Source: Symbiodinium natans (lineage: Eukaryota > Sar > Dinophyceae > Suessiales > Symbiodiniaceae). From it: DNA of 64,000 nucleotides. Shown here piece after piece: positions 28,960-40,003 of the stretch; within the stretch, counting starts at the first letter, position 1, and each line of letters begins with the position of its first letter. Below the pieces are notes generated by a model. The model was not told where the DNA came from. It did not search any database and saw only the letters and a list, made by a program, of their open reading frames with translations. The DNA lies in the NCBI GenBank assembly GCA_905221605.1, contig CAJNDS010002146.1, positions 685,906 to 749,905 of the forward strand. The letters are read 5' to 3'. The position numbers and the translations under genes were made by a program.

Positions 28960-29275
28960 CCCCTGGCAAGCCTTTAAACGGCCCTAAACCCTGAACCCCA
29001 GTCTTCCTAAACCCCTTACAAGCCGTTAAAAGACACAAAACCCGTAACCCCAAACTTCCTCAACCCTGTACAAGCCTTCAAAAGACACGAAACCCTAAAC
29101 CCCAAACTTCCTAAACCCTGTACAAGCCTTCAAAAGACACGAAACCCGAAACCCCAAACTTCCTAAACCCTTTACAAGCCTTCAAAAGACACGAAACCCT
29201 AAACCCTAAACCCTAAACCCTGAACCTTAAACCCTAAACCCTAAACCCTGATTGATTGATGCTTTACAAGCCTTC
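28960..29275. repeat. 52-bp minisatellite with telomere expansion
   Basis: acaagcc anchors at 29018, 29070, 29122 and 29174 (exactly 52 bp apart), each followed by ttcaaaagacacgaaacc (gtt in the first). The next anchor, at 29266, is displaced by about seven CCCTAAA units inserted in the unit. Confidence 0.85.
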
Positions 29276-29670
29276 ATAAAAGTTTCCAGCTGGGCTGTGT
29301 GGCGGGCGTGCAGCACGCGGTTCGGAGCGATACTTGTGCCGGGAGGCAGATCCTTCGGCAACCTGTTTAGGGCTTAGGGTTTAGGGTTTAGGGTTTAAGG
29401 TTTAGGGCTTAAGGTTTATCCTTCGGCAACCTGTCAACAAGGGTTCGCTGAAGCATTGTTGAGGTAAAGAGTTCTCTAATCTTTGCTTAAGAAGGTTTTA
29501 TTTAGGGTTTAGGGTTTAGGGTCTAGGGCCCTAAATCCTCAAAAGTGAACTTTACTTTACACCTACTGCATCTTGTTTGGCCTTCGATTGGCAAAACTCG
29601 GGTCTTAAACATCACATCCGAATCCCCGAACCTGAAGAGAAGACATAACCCCACTCGGAAATTCCTAGGT

Positions 29671-29754
29671 TACCCTGAGTAGGGCTATACGTATAGCTAT
29701 ACGTATAGTCAACATTTTGATAGCTCTACTTGGATCTACCCATCAACCTAAAAG
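29671..29754. mobile_element. Family B element, heavily diverged
   Basis: gagtagggctatacgtatag ... ggatctacccatcaacct; ends barely recognisable. A family G left end (29468-29498) truncated by TTTAGGG lies upstream. Confidence 0.4.
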
Positions 29755-29915
29755 TAAACCCGCCCTAAACAGCGAGATCCGGGCTCAAAGCTTCCTTTCA
29801 GGGTTTAAGGGTTTAGGGTTTAGGGTTTCAGAACAACTGCTCGTAGCAAGTATCCGTTTAGGGTGGTTTAGGGTTTAGGGCTTGAGGTTTACAAACCCTG
29901 TAGACCCTAAAGCCC

Positions 29916-30170
29916 AAACCCACAAAACGCATCCAACAAGTGCCAGGGCACGTTGCTCCAGAATGACGAGATGAGATCCCTAAACCGGTGGTTTTCAGCC
30001 GAACAAAGCCCAAAGATTTCCGGTATCAACGCACGCAAGTTCCAGTCATCTTCAGATTTGGAGCACCATCCATCGATGCCTTTTGCCTTAAGAAAAAGCC
30101 ACTGTTTGAACAGGGGGCAACCACAGCCACCAAGCTTTAAACGAAACTGAGCCCCAAATAAAGTAAACAT
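29916..30170 (-). CDS. Exon candidate, longest unique open frame
   Basis: The minus strand from ATG 30168 reads MFTLFGAQFRLKLGGCGCPL, FKQWLFLKAKGIDGWCSKSE, DDWNLRALIPEIFGLCSAEN and HRFRDLISSFWSNVPWHLLD. Residues are mixed and globular-looking. It occupies nearly the whole island between telomere-like text on both sides. The plus strand also has a 65-codon frame, so the strand call is not certain. No family recognised. Confidence 0.4.
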
Positions 30171-30721
30171 AAAACCCGAAACTCTCTATCCTCGCTAGGT
30201 GTTTTCCTTTTTGTTCCCAGATTGGAGAAGCCCTCCTAGGGCCCTAGGGTAGTTACATGGTCGGTCAGTATGGCTCGCAAAAGGGGACCCCTTTCATGCG
30301 CCTGCGATCCGCGCAAACGACCTTCCCCCCCCCGCCCCCCCCCGCCCCCCCCCAATGGTGCGCCCTCCCCCAGCCCTAGACCCTAAACCCTCAACCCTTC
30401 ACCCTAAACCCAACAAAAGGGGAGGGGGGATACCATGGGTGGGGGGGGGGGGGGTGCGCCTATGCTGGCACATATATATATATATATACATATGAATCCT
30501 CCTGGGTCGAGGTGCATCACATGAGATGCTCGGAAACACCCTAAAAAAGGGGTTTAGGGTTTAGGGTTTAAGTTTCCCGACAACCCTATCCGTACACCCC
30601 GCAGCCCCCTATCCAGCCTCCACACCGCGAAGGACGGGCTCTGAGTCATCGGCAGGTCGTCCCCATCGAGCAGCATGTCCTCGCGAAGAGTAACCTAGTC
30701 AAGGGGTATAAGGAGGGTTTA

Positions 30722-30872
30722 CTTGGAGGTTCATGGGACTTAATAACCAATTATAACTGTACTTATAACTCTACTTATAAAACCCCTAAAGGGCCATATA
30801 GGGGGTATCCCAACGAAAAGTAGGGTTTTAAGCCCAGTTATAAGTGGTTATTAGGTCCCATGAACCTCCAAG
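30722..30872. mobile_element. Family A palindromic element
   Basis: Full copy, TA on both sides (30720-30721, 30873-30874). TTTAGGG units follow immediately. Confidence 0.9.
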
Positions 30873-30889
30873 TAGGGTTTAGGGTTTAG

Positions 30890-31176
30890 ATTCCTGGGAG
30901 GATCCAAAAAGTAGAGCTCCCCAAATAGATCTACTTGTTGGATCCTCCCAGGGGTCTGGGTTGGTAGCCCAGTGGCCATATTACAACAAGGGAACCCGTT
31001 TGCTGGTTGGTTCCTTGACTAAGACAAACTTGGACGAGTCCACCCGTAAGATGTTTGAGGGAAAGTCACAGTTTAATATGGATAGTAGTTAACACTTTGA
31101 AGGGAACCGATAGAAGCGCCCCCCCCCCAAACAAAAAAACAAAAAAACAAAAACACTTACCACTGGGCTACCAAGG
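30890..31176. mobile_element. Family O palindrome abutting family E element
   Basis: O: ctgggaggatccaaaaagta and ttggatcctcccagg (30890-30955). E: ttggtagcccagtgg (30961) to ccactgggctaccaag (31161-31176), with about 110 bp of extra sequence and a C8/A-rich stretch inside the E copy. Confidence 0.6.
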
Positions 31177-31370
31177 GCTTCCGCGGAGAGCCATAAGGAA
31201 TACCTTAAACCGTACAGCGGAAACCCTAAACACTAAACTCCGTAAGCCCTGAACCGTGAATCCTAAACCCTCAACCCTCAAACCGAACCTCGGACGACTC
31301 GTTGATCGTAGGAGGCTTTTGCTGCCCCAGTCAAGCCCCAAACCTCCTCGTCCCGACCTTTCTACGGTGG

Positions 31371-31426
31371 AGGGTTTAGGGTTTAGGGTTTAGGGTTTAG
31401 GGTTTAGGGTTTAGGGTTTAGGGTTG
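31371..31426 (+). repeat. TTTAGGG interstitial array
   Basis: Eight heptamers. Confidence 0.95.
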
Positions 31427-31535
31427 GACAATTTGTACCTCGAGTAAGCGGGCCTCGAGATGAGCGGATGAGCCGAAGGAGGTGGGAGCTGCAAAGAAAA
31501 GGGGAGTTTTAGGGTTTAGGGTTTAGGGTTTTGGT

Positions 31536-31687
31536 CTCGGAGATTCATGGGACTTAATAACCAATTATAACTGTACTTATAACCCTACTTATAGAACCCC
31601 CCAAAGGGCCTTATAGGGGTTATCCCAACTATAAGTAGGGTTATAAGCCCAGCTATAAGTGGTTATTAAGTTCCATGAACCTCCAAG
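31536..31687. mobile_element. Family A palindromic element
   Basis: Left end mutated (ctcggagattcatggg), right end ccatgaacctccaag. A further family B end (ctcgaaggttcatg) begins two bases after it at 31690 and is broken by telomere-like text at about 31708-31745. Confidence 0.85.
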
Positions 31688-31789
31688 TACTCGAAGGTTC
31701 ATGAGCGGTTTAGGGTTTCGGGTCAAGGGCTTAGGGATTGAGGGGGTTAGAAGTATGGTATGTGTACGCAAAGAAAATGGGTTTATAGA

Positions 31790-31899
31790 CTCTGAGGTTC
31801 ATGGGTAGTCCTAAGTAGGGTTCTAAGTGTGGTATGTATACTTCTAACCCTATTAAGCCTGGTAAGAACCCCAGTTAGAACTACCCATGAACTTCCAAG
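31790..31899. mobile_element. Family B palindromic element
   Basis: ctctgaggttcatgggtagt and actacccatgaacttccaag. Confidence 0.8.
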
Positions 31900-31914
31900 C
31901 AGGGTGTTGCCCCG

Positions 31915-32040
31915 AACCCTAAACCCTAAACCCTGACCCTAAACCCTAAACCCAAAAACCCTAAACCCTAAACTCTAGACCCTAAACCCTAAACCCTAAA
32001 CCCTAAACCTTAAACCCTAAACCCTAAACCCTAAACCCGA
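31915..32040 (-). repeat. CCCTAAA array, partly degenerate
   Basis: About seventeen units, including ccctgac-type and ccctaga-type variants. Confidence 0.9.
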
Positions 32041-32117
32041 ACTCTTGGCCCCAGGTCCTGGATGAGCTCCGCAACCGGAGGGCACGGAAGGTCATCCTGT
32101 CTCGTAACCAGGGCTGA
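32040..32117 (+). CDS. Short terminal exon candidate
   Basis: The plus strand reads NSWPQVLDELRNRRARKVIL then SRNQG and TGA (32115-32117). Basic and helical-looking, following the array directly. Confidence 0.3.
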   Translation, partial: NSWPQVLDELRNRRARKVILSRNQG

Positions 32118-32519
32118 GGGGTTATAAATCCTAAACCCTAAACCCTAAACCGCATAAACCCATAAACCCTAAACCCTTTAGGATTTAGGGTGGAAAGGCT
32201 GCCCTTCTTTTGGTTACCGGGTTGTAGTTGATACAATCCGACATTTACAGGTCGAATGAAGGTACAGCTGGGACTTCTAGAAAAGATGGAAAACCCAAAC
32301 GTAAAGTGGCAGCATATAGCCAAAACCACAATGACGATAATCTGGGTCAAGGTATACCCTATTCAATGGATCATCGCTCCCTTACCCTGAACCCCAACCC
32401 ACAGAAGGGTTTAGGACAACGGACATGGTCAATTCTGAAAACGGTGCTCCCTTTTGGAGGTCACTCTGTTATCATAAGGCCTCTTGTGTCATGGGGTTTA
32501 GGGCCTTTAGGGTTTAGGG

Positions 32520-32708
32520 TTAGAGCGCTGAGCGGATCCCAAAACCACACGGCTTATACAGTGTACAATCGATCACGTATTGGACACTCGTCTCCACGAC
32601 AAAATGTTCTTGCTGGTCCTTTGGAGTGTCGACAATCCAAATGTAAAGCTGGTGTTTATGCAAGAATGGTCTAGCAATTTGAAGCCATGACGCGGAAGAT
32701 GCCCGCAT
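32520..32708 (-). CDS. Exon candidate
   Basis: The minus strand reads MRASSASWLQIARPFLHKHQ, LYIWIVDTPKDQQEHFVVET and SVQYVIDCTLYKPCGFGIRS. Looks globular. A plus-strand frame (32228-32674) overlaps but incorporates telomere-derived codons. Confidence 0.3.
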   Translation of the reverse strand: MRASSASWLQIARPFLHKHQLYIWIVDTPKDQQEHFVVETSVQYVIDCTLYKPCGFGIRSAL

Positions 32709-32902
32709 GCTTAGGATCCCAGCCTAAACGTGGTAAGTGAGACGTGGCGTCAGGGGCTTCTATCTACCCTGAATAGATCGAAGTGGCCTGAACAGCGTGT
32801 CACGTGATTTTGCCACGCTTCGAACCCTTCCTCAACCCTAGGCCGTAAACCCTGAGCCACCCTGAGCCTTTCAAAGAGGGGTTTAAAGGGAAGTCCCTCC
32901 TA

Positions 32903-32965
32903 GGGTTTAGGGTTTAGGGTTTAGGGTTTAGGGTTTGGGGTTTAGGGTTTAGGGTTTAGGGTTTA
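32903..32965 (+). repeat. TTTAGGG interstitial array
   Basis: About nine heptamers, one tttgggg variant. Confidence 0.95.
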
Positions 32966-33061
32966 GACCCTCGGCCTCCAAAGCGGCATGCGGCTTCCTG
33001 GGGCAAGGCAGGTTGGCCAAATGCCAACGCAGCCTGCGAACCTGGACGGCCGGCCATGATG

Positions 33062-33345
33062 AGGGGGTTTAGGGGTTTAGGGTTTAGGGTTTTAGGGGTT
33101 TAGGGGTTTAGGGGTTTAGGGGGTTTAGGGGTTTTGGGGGTGTAGAGGGGTTTAGGGGTTTAGGGGTTTAGGGGTTTTGGGGGTGTAGAGGGGTTTAGGG
33201 GTTTTGGGGGTGTAGAGGGGTTTAGGGGGTGTAGAGGGGTTTAGGGGTTTAGGGGTTTAGGGGTTTAGGGGGTGCAGAGGGGTTTAGGGTTGTAGGGGTT
33301 TAGGGGTTTGGGGGTTTCGGAGCTTAGGGGTTTGGGGTTTAGGGG
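33062..33345 (+). repeat. TTTAGGGG-type array with higher-order units
   Basis: Octamers tttagggg dominate. A longer unit, tttgggggtgtagaggggtt, recurs several times with one to four octamers between copies. Differs from the heptamer arrays elsewhere. Confidence 0.9.
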
Positions 33346-33374
33346 GTTGGGTGGGGATTTAGGGCTGGACAAAA

Positions 33375-34130
33375 ACGTTCCCCTAAACCCTAAACCCTAA
33401 ACCCTAAGCCCCAAACCCCAAACCCTAGACCCAGCTGGTTGTGACGACATGGGACAAGGCCCCCTCATGAGGTGCAGGCCCAGGATTCTGTGAAGGGCTC
33501 ATTGCGCCAAAGTCCAAAACAACCTAAAGCCCTAAGCCCTAACAGCCTAAAATCGCAACCCCCGAAAACCCTAAACCCCCTAACAACCCTAAACCCCCTA
33601 AAAACCCTCAACCCTAAACCCTAGGCCTTAAACCTACAAATCCTACAAGCCCTACAACCCTCTACCCCTGAGAACTACAAGCCATACAACCCAAAACCCG
33701 GAGAACTGACCCCTAAACCCTAAACCCTATAAACACTATAAACTTTCTATAAACCCTATAAACCCTATAAACCCCAAACCCCAAACCCATGAAAGGAGAG
33801 CCATGTGTCTGGTTTACCAGCGGCTTCGGTGAAGGGTGCCATTGCTCTCGTGGCAAGCAACGCACCACAGAGGCCCAAGCCCGAAGCCCGAAACCCCAAA
33901 CACTGGATTCTAGTTCTTAAAGAACCCCAAACCCTACTCTAACCCCCATAAAGCCCTATAGATTAAGCCCTAGACCCTAACCACCAACGAGAAGCACCTA
34001 CCGAGAAGCATTGAAACTGAAACGTTGCGGGCTCCGGTGTGATTTTCAGGAGAGGTTCAGGATTTAGCGCAACCCTACACCTAAATCCCAAACCCTAACC
34101 CCTGAACCCTCTACATCATGGGCCTTCGGG
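33375..34130. other. Degenerate CCCTAAA-derived region
   Basis: ccctaaa, accctata and cctacaa variants with short unique islands. No supported gene. Confidence 0.5.
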
Positions 34131-34274
34131 TTTAGGATCCGAGTTTTAGGGCTAAGGGTCTTGGATGCAAATTTTAGCGTTTAGGGCTTAGGATCCAATT
34201 TTTGGCGTTTGGAGACACAGAAAGACAAATAAACAAACAAAGAAAACAATAAGAAGCAACTTGAGTACCAGAAA

Positions 34275-34460
34275 TACTCTCTCTCTCTCTATATATGCAT
34301 ATATATATATATACATACATACATACATATACATGTATGTATGTATGCATGTATGTATGTGTGTATTTCTGTACTCATGTATTCATGTATGAATTTATGT
34401 ATGCATGTATTTATGTATGTATGTAGGTAGGTATGTATACATATATATATATATATATCT
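34275..34460. repeat. ATAC/TATG microsatellite, inverted
   Basis: (atac)n then (tatg)n around 34330, capped by TA runs: a large imperfect hairpin. Confidence 0.85.
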
Positions 34461-34578
34461 TAACACATTTAGCGTACCCCTAATATACCCCCCCCGCCCC
34501 AAAGACGACAACCCTTACTATAAACAACCTTGAGCCCGAAATCCGCCAATATCACACCCGAACGATCATCACCTACAT

Positions 34579-34668
34579 CATACTAACAGTCCTTACTAAG
34601 GATTCTAGTACTCCCTATTTTTAACCCTAATCAAGGACTGTTAGTAGAAGGGGGAACGAACTTCCCAA
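34579..34668. mobile_element. Family D element
   Basis: atactaacagtccttactaa and aaggactgttagtagaaggg. Confidence 0.75.
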
Positions 34669-35271
34669 CCGAAACAGTTCAAGATTCATGCCGCAAGCAA
34701 AGTTGCAGCACAGCAGGCTGAACTAACTAGAACAGCTGGAGTGCGAGCTACACAAGCTCCATTTGTGAGATTCTCGCCCCTCTCCCCCCCTCCCCCTCCC
34801 TCAAACCCTCTAGACTCTATATGCATTTACCGGCGGCGAGGGAGGGGGTCATCGAACTACCATCGAATTACCGATTTTTGTTTTTTTTTGGGGGGGGGTT
34901 CCCTCCGGCCTCCCAAACAGGAACATGGAACAACAAAAAGGCCCCACCCCGTATGTACTTCCGGCACAACCTGGGAAGGAAATTCTATGCTACTGTGGCG
35001 GCTGCAAAAAACCCTGAAGCTTCATTTTTTTTCGGGGTTTCGGTGTTTCTTTGTGTTGGTCTGGGGTGTAGATTTTGAGGCCTTAGGGTTTAAGACTTCA
35101 CGCCCTGGGGGTTTCAGGTTACAGTGCTCTTTCTGCCTATGGTCTCAGGGCCCAGTGCCAATTGGGCGTGTGGTCAGGCTTCAGGCGGTTAAGAGTTTAG
35201 GGTTCAAGGTTCAGTTGACCCTAAATCCTACACCCAAACCATAAAGCTTAAACCCAACACAGTGATGATCA

Positions 35272-35380
35272 GGGCATGTGGCCATAGGAGGACGCACGAA
35301 GATGCCGTGCTCCGGCGGGCACCGAAAGTACCTGCATGCTGGAGGGAGTATGGCCCTAGTCGTTCTTGGGCGATTGAGGG
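35272..35380 (+). CDS. Weak exon candidate
   Basis: The plus strand reads RACGHRRTHEDAVLRRAPKV then PACWREYGPSRSWAIE before TTTAGGG units. Confidence 0.22.
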
Positions 35381-35440
35381 TTTAGGGTTTAGGATTTGGG
35401 GTTTAGTGTTTAGGGTTTAGAGCTCTTGGGCTCTTGGGGT

Positions 35441-35478
35441 AAGATCTTCAGTGTGCTGGCTCGTGCTGGCTTCACTTG
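35441..35478 (+). CDS. Short exon candidate with GTGAGC donor
   Basis: The plus strand reads KIFSVLARAGFTW and is followed at 35479 by GTGAGC, a canonical-looking 5' splice site. The minus strand is also open. Confidence 0.25.
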
Positions 35479-36101
35479 GTGAGCACGCCTTCGCACTTTT
35501 CATCCGCCCTGGGCTTAGCTTCAGCGTCTCGCATCTTTCTGCTCCTGCTTGGAGAAGCTAACTACGCCACCTAAACCCTAAGCCCTAAAACCCTAAACCC
35601 TAGGAGGTGCCAACTAAAGTCCAGAGTGCCCGATATCCCTTCAACAAGGCATAGCGCCTGAAACTATATAGGGGATCCTTACTGTAAGCTGTATATTCCT
35701 GAACCCTGAAGCCTTAAACCCCTAACCCCTAACCCCTAACCCCGAACCCCTAACCCCTAACCCTAAACCCTAAACCCTAAACCTTAACCAAGGCTCCTCT
35801 TGGAACCCTAAAACCTCTTGGAGCTCTAAGCCATACTTGCAGCCTTTACCCTCAGTTCTTGGAGCACAGTTACCACGAAGAGCACCAGGGGGGTTTAGGG
35901 TTTAGGGTTTAGGGTTTCGGGTTTCGGGCTCAATACCACGAAGAGCGCGAGGAGCGGACCCCTAGTCGTAAGTAGACCTCCAAGGGCCCTAAACGGCTGA
36001 CTTCCAGATAGGGCTCCCCAAGTACACCCCCGCAGCACTGTGATCCTCAGAATAGAAACCCCCAACACCTATTTTGAACCCTAAGCCCTGACCATAAAGC
36101 C

Positions 36102-36262
36102 CTAAACCCTAAACCCCAAAACTTTGAACAAGCCCTTGTCTGGAAATAGTATAGTACAGGGGGTGCGCCTGCTCACAACTGTGCCCTCAGAGGCGCACGC
36201 AAACTGCCCGTGAAACAATTGAAAGGAAAGGTTTAGGGGGTAGGGCTCCGGGCATCTTCTTA
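36102..36262 (-). CDS. Weak exon candidate
   Basis: The minus strand contains LNLSFQLFHGQFACASEGTV then VSRRTPCTILFPDKGLFKVL before telomere-derived codons. The predicted start lies inside the family L element next door, so the true border is unknown. Confidence 0.22.
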
Positions 36263-36377
36263 CTGATTCTGGGCAGGGAATGAGGGACTGCGCCACACTA
36301 TATCATCCTTAAAGCATCCAAAGCTGGAGATAGGGCACCCAATTACCCGCACTCCCTCATTCCCTACGAAGAGCCAG
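36262..36377. mobile_element. Family L element
   Basis: ctgattctgggcagggaatg and cattccctacgaagagccag. Confidence 0.7.
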
Positions 36378-36771
36378 GTTGCCTTCTGTCTTTGAGGCTA
36401 CCACATCCGGGTCCTTCTTCCACGCGAAGGCTTCTGCAGACCCCCAGCAGTTACCCTCCCCTCCACCACACCCTGATCCCGAGAATTTGAAACCCTAAGC
36501 CCGAAACCTTAAACCGTAAACCCCAGCCCAAAAACAAAAAAGGGCTGAACAGCGAAGTTCCGCAAAGCCACGACCCTGAGCCCTATGCTCTAAACCCTGA
36601 AAGTCGGGTTTAGGGTTTAGAGTTTAGGCTTACAACACCGTCGTAAACTGTGACTTCTACAACTTGTCTGGGTTAAGCGCTATGGGTTTGCGTTTGGGGG
36701 ATTTGCGTTTGGGCGTTTGAGGGTTTCGGGGTTTTGGTGGGTTTGGGGGTTTCGTCACGGGGTTTAGGGAG

Positions 36772-36957
36772 ATGTTTTATGGCTATTCCGAGAAAGCTCA
36801 GAAGAAGAGCGTCATCGACAAGCGCCACGAAGAAAATGTAGACAGGGACTGCCAGGGACGCCTGTGGCTGATGGAAGAGGAACCAACAGCCTTAAACCTT
36901 GTAGACCCCCCATATACCCTATGCAACCCAAGGCCCCATACTTCAGAACCCTTTTAA
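36772..36957 (+). CDS. Exon candidate, charged
   Basis: The plus strand reads MFYGYSEKAQKKSVIDKRHE then ENVDRDCQGRLWLMEEEPTA. Strongly hydrophilic with mixed charge. The C-terminal part runs into family K-like text from about 36900. Confidence 0.35.
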   Translation: MFYGYSEKAQKKSVIDKRHEENVDRDCQGRLWLMEEEPTALNLVDPPYTLCNPRPHTSEPF

Positions 36958-37870
36958 GAAGATAAGGTACCACATTCAGTGTCAATGCAACTACCCTTAG
37001 ACCCGCCTCCGAAGCACACAGAGCCTAGGGCTAAATTTAGGGTCCAGAGCATTGTTGTGGTCCGCACCCCAGTCGCAAACTACACTCAACACTTCTGCTC
37101 GACGGAGCTACGGTGATATAGGGATTTGGGCAGCATTCAGCCCTAAGCCACAAGCCCTGAGCCCTGAAACCCTGAGCCCTAAAACCCTAACACCCTGAAA
37201 ACCCTGAAAACCCCAAAGCCCTAAAACCCTAAAACCCCAAAACGCTAGCGGAACCCTTTCGGCCTTTCGTGGAACTCCGTAAACCCTAAACCCGAATCCT
37301 TAAACTCTAAACCCTAAACCCTGAACCAATCTTGGAGCCAAAGGGCACACCAGGTCAGCAGCTGGGTCGTCGCAAGAGCACCGTGGGGGGGTACGCAGGA
37401 GACCTGGTCGGTGTTTAGGGCCTCTAGGGCTTTAGGGGGCTTAGGGGGGTTTAGGGTTGAGGGCTTAGGGGTTTTCAGGTTTTGGATTTGAGGGATTTTG
37501 GGGTTTTAGGGGTTTTGGGGGCTTTAGGGTTTTGAGGGCTTTTAGGGGTTTTGGGGTTTTAGGGTTGTAGGATACGAGGGCTCAGGGATTGGGATTCAGG
37601 GCCCACGAAAACGATATTCAGGAAACATAAAGTCAAGGCTTGGAGCTTAGGATGTGGTGCTTCAGGTATTTGGGGTTTGTGGGATTTGCCCCGATTTCAG
37701 CGACCGTTTTATCGTAAAGGGCTTTATGCGCTCATGGGGTATGTAAGAGGGTATCCGAATGCTTCAGGAACCCAACGCCCTTCAAAATTCTTCAGCCCTA
37801 AACACTAAATCCTAAACCATAAGGTGATTGGGCTCCAAGCCCCCAAACCCTACAAAGCCCAGTAGACCTA

Positions 37871-37930
37871 CTTGGCGGTTCATGGGTAGTTATGAGTGGG
37901 GTTAGAAGTGTGGCAACTATGACTACTCAG
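37871..37930. mobile_element. Family B left half cut by telomere array
   Basis: cttggcggttcatgggtagt followed by TA-flanked interior, ending abruptly at the CCCTAAA array. Confidence 0.65.
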
Positions 37931-37932
37931 AA

Positions 37933-38158
37933 AACCCTAAACCCTAAACCCTAAACCCTAAACCCTAAACCCTAAACCCTAAACCCTAAACCCTAAACCC
38001 TAAACCCTAAACCCAAACCCCAACCCCCAAACCCTAAACCCCAAACCCCAAACCCCAAACCCTAAACCCTAAACCTGAAAACCGAAACCCTGAACCCTAA
38101 ACCCTAAACCCTAAACCCTAAACCCTAAACCCTAAACCCTAAACCCTAAACCCTGCAA
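37933..38158 (-). repeat. Longest CCCTAAA interstitial array
   Basis: About 226 bp. Two pure stretches flank a central block of ccccaaa variants. Confidence 0.95.
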
Positions 38159-38246
38159 AGCTTTTAACCGTTCCTGCGCGCAGCAGCAACAAACGGCTTC
38201 ACGCAGCAGGGTCTCAGGAAGCCACGAGGCCAAAGTTAGAAGTAGC

Positions 38247-38289
38247 ATAGGGTTTAGGGTTTAGGGTTTAGGGTTTAGGGTTTAGGGTG
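38247..38289 (+). repeat. TTTAGGG interstitial array
   Basis: Six heptamers facing the array at 37933-38158. Confidence 0.95.
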
Positions 38290-38360
38290 TTACGGTGTTC
38301 GGGTTGAGGGTTGAGAGTTTAGGGTTTAGGGGTACGAGGTCATGAGGACGCCGGTGGTTA

Positions 38361-38467
38361 AGTATATATTACAGGGGCCTTAATGGTTAGAATAGTTTTT
38401 TGCGGGGGTAATATAGCACAACTATTACAAAGGGGCCATAAGGGAATACTACTAGTAAGTACTCCCA
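38361..38467. mobile_element. Family J element
   Basis: ggggccttaatggttagaat and ggggccataagggaatacta. Confidence 0.6.
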
Positions 38468-38718
38468 CCCAAAAGGTAGTTTAGGTTATAAGTCTCAGGG
38501 TTTAGGGTTTCGGGTCTGAAGTATAGTCGGTATAGAAAAGGCGCCTCGCCCTGTCTTCATGCTTGACGACGAGGCGTGGCAAAGGCTGCGCACAAAAGCT
38601 TCTGGACAGCTAAGGATGGGCATGGCTCTCTATGGTTCTTCAGTTCAGGGTTCAGGGTTCAGGGTTCAGGGCTTAGGGTTTTGGGTTTAGGATTTAGGGC
38701 TAAGGGGTTAGGATTTAG

Positions 38719-38985
38719 TTGAGGGTTATATTTGAGGGTTATATAGTTTCCGGCCGTGATCACGAATGCATATGTCAGGCATCTGCTCCAAAGAAACTCC
38801 TCATAAAGAATATCTTGGCCGAAACCGCTGCAAGATACACTGATTCGTGGGGGAGTCGTCCCAAAGACTCTTCAGGGCCTACAGCCTGCAAAGCTAGCCT
38901 AGAAGCTCAAACCCGCGCATCATCACATCGGACAGGACCCAAGTTGATATGCAAGCGCAACGCACCACTTCGTCTTGTGCCGTAG
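38719..38985 (+). CDS. Exon candidate
   Basis: The plus strand reads FEGYIVSGRDHECICQASAP, KKLLIKNILAETAARYTDSW and later CKASLEAQTRASSHRTGPKL, ending in TAG. 88 codons at most; the first few are telomere-derived. Confidence 0.35.
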   Translation: MRVIFEGYIVSGRDHECICQASAPKKLLIKNILAETAARYTDSWGSRPKDSSGPTACKASLEAQTRASSHRTGPKLICKRNAPLRLVP

Positions 38986-39049
38986 ATTTGAAGGCTTGCC
39001 TGTGCTCTCTGTCTGTGCCCCTGAGAATGCAGGCTCAACCCCGAACTAA

Positions 39050-39165
39050 ACCCTACTATACAGAGGTTTATATAGGAGCTTATAGGGTTTTGTGGGGTTT
39101 ATAGGGTTTATACACAGGTTTATATTGGAGTTTATAGGGTTTGTATGGTGTATAGGGTTCATAGG
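39050..39165. repeat. ggtttata(t/c)aggg repeat, degenerate
   Basis: Three copies of acaggtttatattggagttt-like text with gtttatagggttt between. Confidence 0.6.
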
Positions 39166-39212
39166 TACATTGTAGATTCTGCCTTGCCACGCATAGGCAT
39201 CGCCGACCTCTG

Positions 39213-39410
39213 TCATGCTCTATCCCCTGTCAAGCATTTATCGTTTAAATGCCGCCAACGAATCACATCGTCCAACGATGTGACCTGCTGAGCTCGGACA
39301 GTTTTAGAAAAGTCTTTGTGCCAGAGCGAAACAGGGCACAGGCACCGCGCTGCCCCAGGAATGTGGTCAAACGTCAATCCCAGACACAGTACCCGAAACA
39401 TGGAGCTCAT
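39213..39410 (-). CDS. Exon candidate, strand uncertain
   Basis: The minus strand reads MSSMFRVLCLGLTFDHIPGA, ARCLCPVSLWHKDFSKTVRA and QQVTSLDDVIRWRHLNDKCL. The plus strand also carries a 61-codon frame. Confidence 0.3.
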   Translation of the reverse strand: MSSMFRVLCLGLTFDHIPGAARCLCPVSLWHKDFSKTVRAQQVTSLDDVIRWRHLNDKCLTGDRA

Positions 39411-39561
39411 TGTGGCTTAAGGCCTCTTCATTAGTCACGGTATATTGAGCTCTTTGGGTTTCTGGCCATTGCCGCCCGATAAAAATGAAACTCTAAACCT
39501 GAAATCCTGTACCCGAAAAGAGGAAATAACTTCTTGGCTGAGCGCTTAAACCCTTGACGTT

Positions 39562-39689
39562 GGCTAGCCCAATAGCCTCACTGACTTTTAGAGAAGGGAA
39601 CCCAAAACTCCAAAAGGGCAATAAGTTTATTAGAAGGGAACCTTGGACCAAAAAAAGGCAAACAAAAGGGTACCACTGGGTTACCAAGA
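39562..39689. mobile_element. Family E element, diverged
   Basis: ggctagcccaatagcctcac and gggtaccactgggttaccaag; the right part aaccttggaccaaaaaaagg matches 3170. Confidence 0.65.
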
Positions 39690-39734
39690 CACCCTCTAAC
39701 CCCGTAGAAGCTGTCGACTTGAAGACTCATAGTG

Positions 39735-39840
39735 TAGGGTTTAGGGTTTAGGGTTTAGGGTTTAGGGTTTAGGGTTTAGGGTTTAGGGTTTAGGGTTTAG
39801 GGCTTAGGGTTTAGGGTGTAGGGTTTAGGGTTTAGGGTAG
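39735..39840 (+). repeat. TTTAGGG interstitial array
   Basis: About fifteen heptamers with gcttagg and gtgtagg variants. Confidence 0.95.
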
Positions 39841-40003
39841 GCCCAAAACGACCTCCCTCAAGCCTTACAACCAAAGTAAAGGGGGATGGAGCTGATGGCT
39901 TATGCTTCGTGGGTGAATGCAAGTGCCTTGACGAGGCACGTGGATCTGGTTGTGCCTGTGCCCTGTGACTGGATGGCTGTCGCTCCAACTGGCTTTGACG
40001 TAG

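Noticed and set aside
31589-31771. Frame with SWNLITTYSWAYNPTYSWDN
   Set aside because: This is the family A element read through; the same peptide appears from other copies (397-483) and is a likely source of spurious protein annotations, as are NPKP and GFRV strings from telomere repeats.
37933-38158. True chromosome end
   Set aside because: Unique sequence and other elements continue on both sides and orientation reverses within 100 bp, so it is interstitial.
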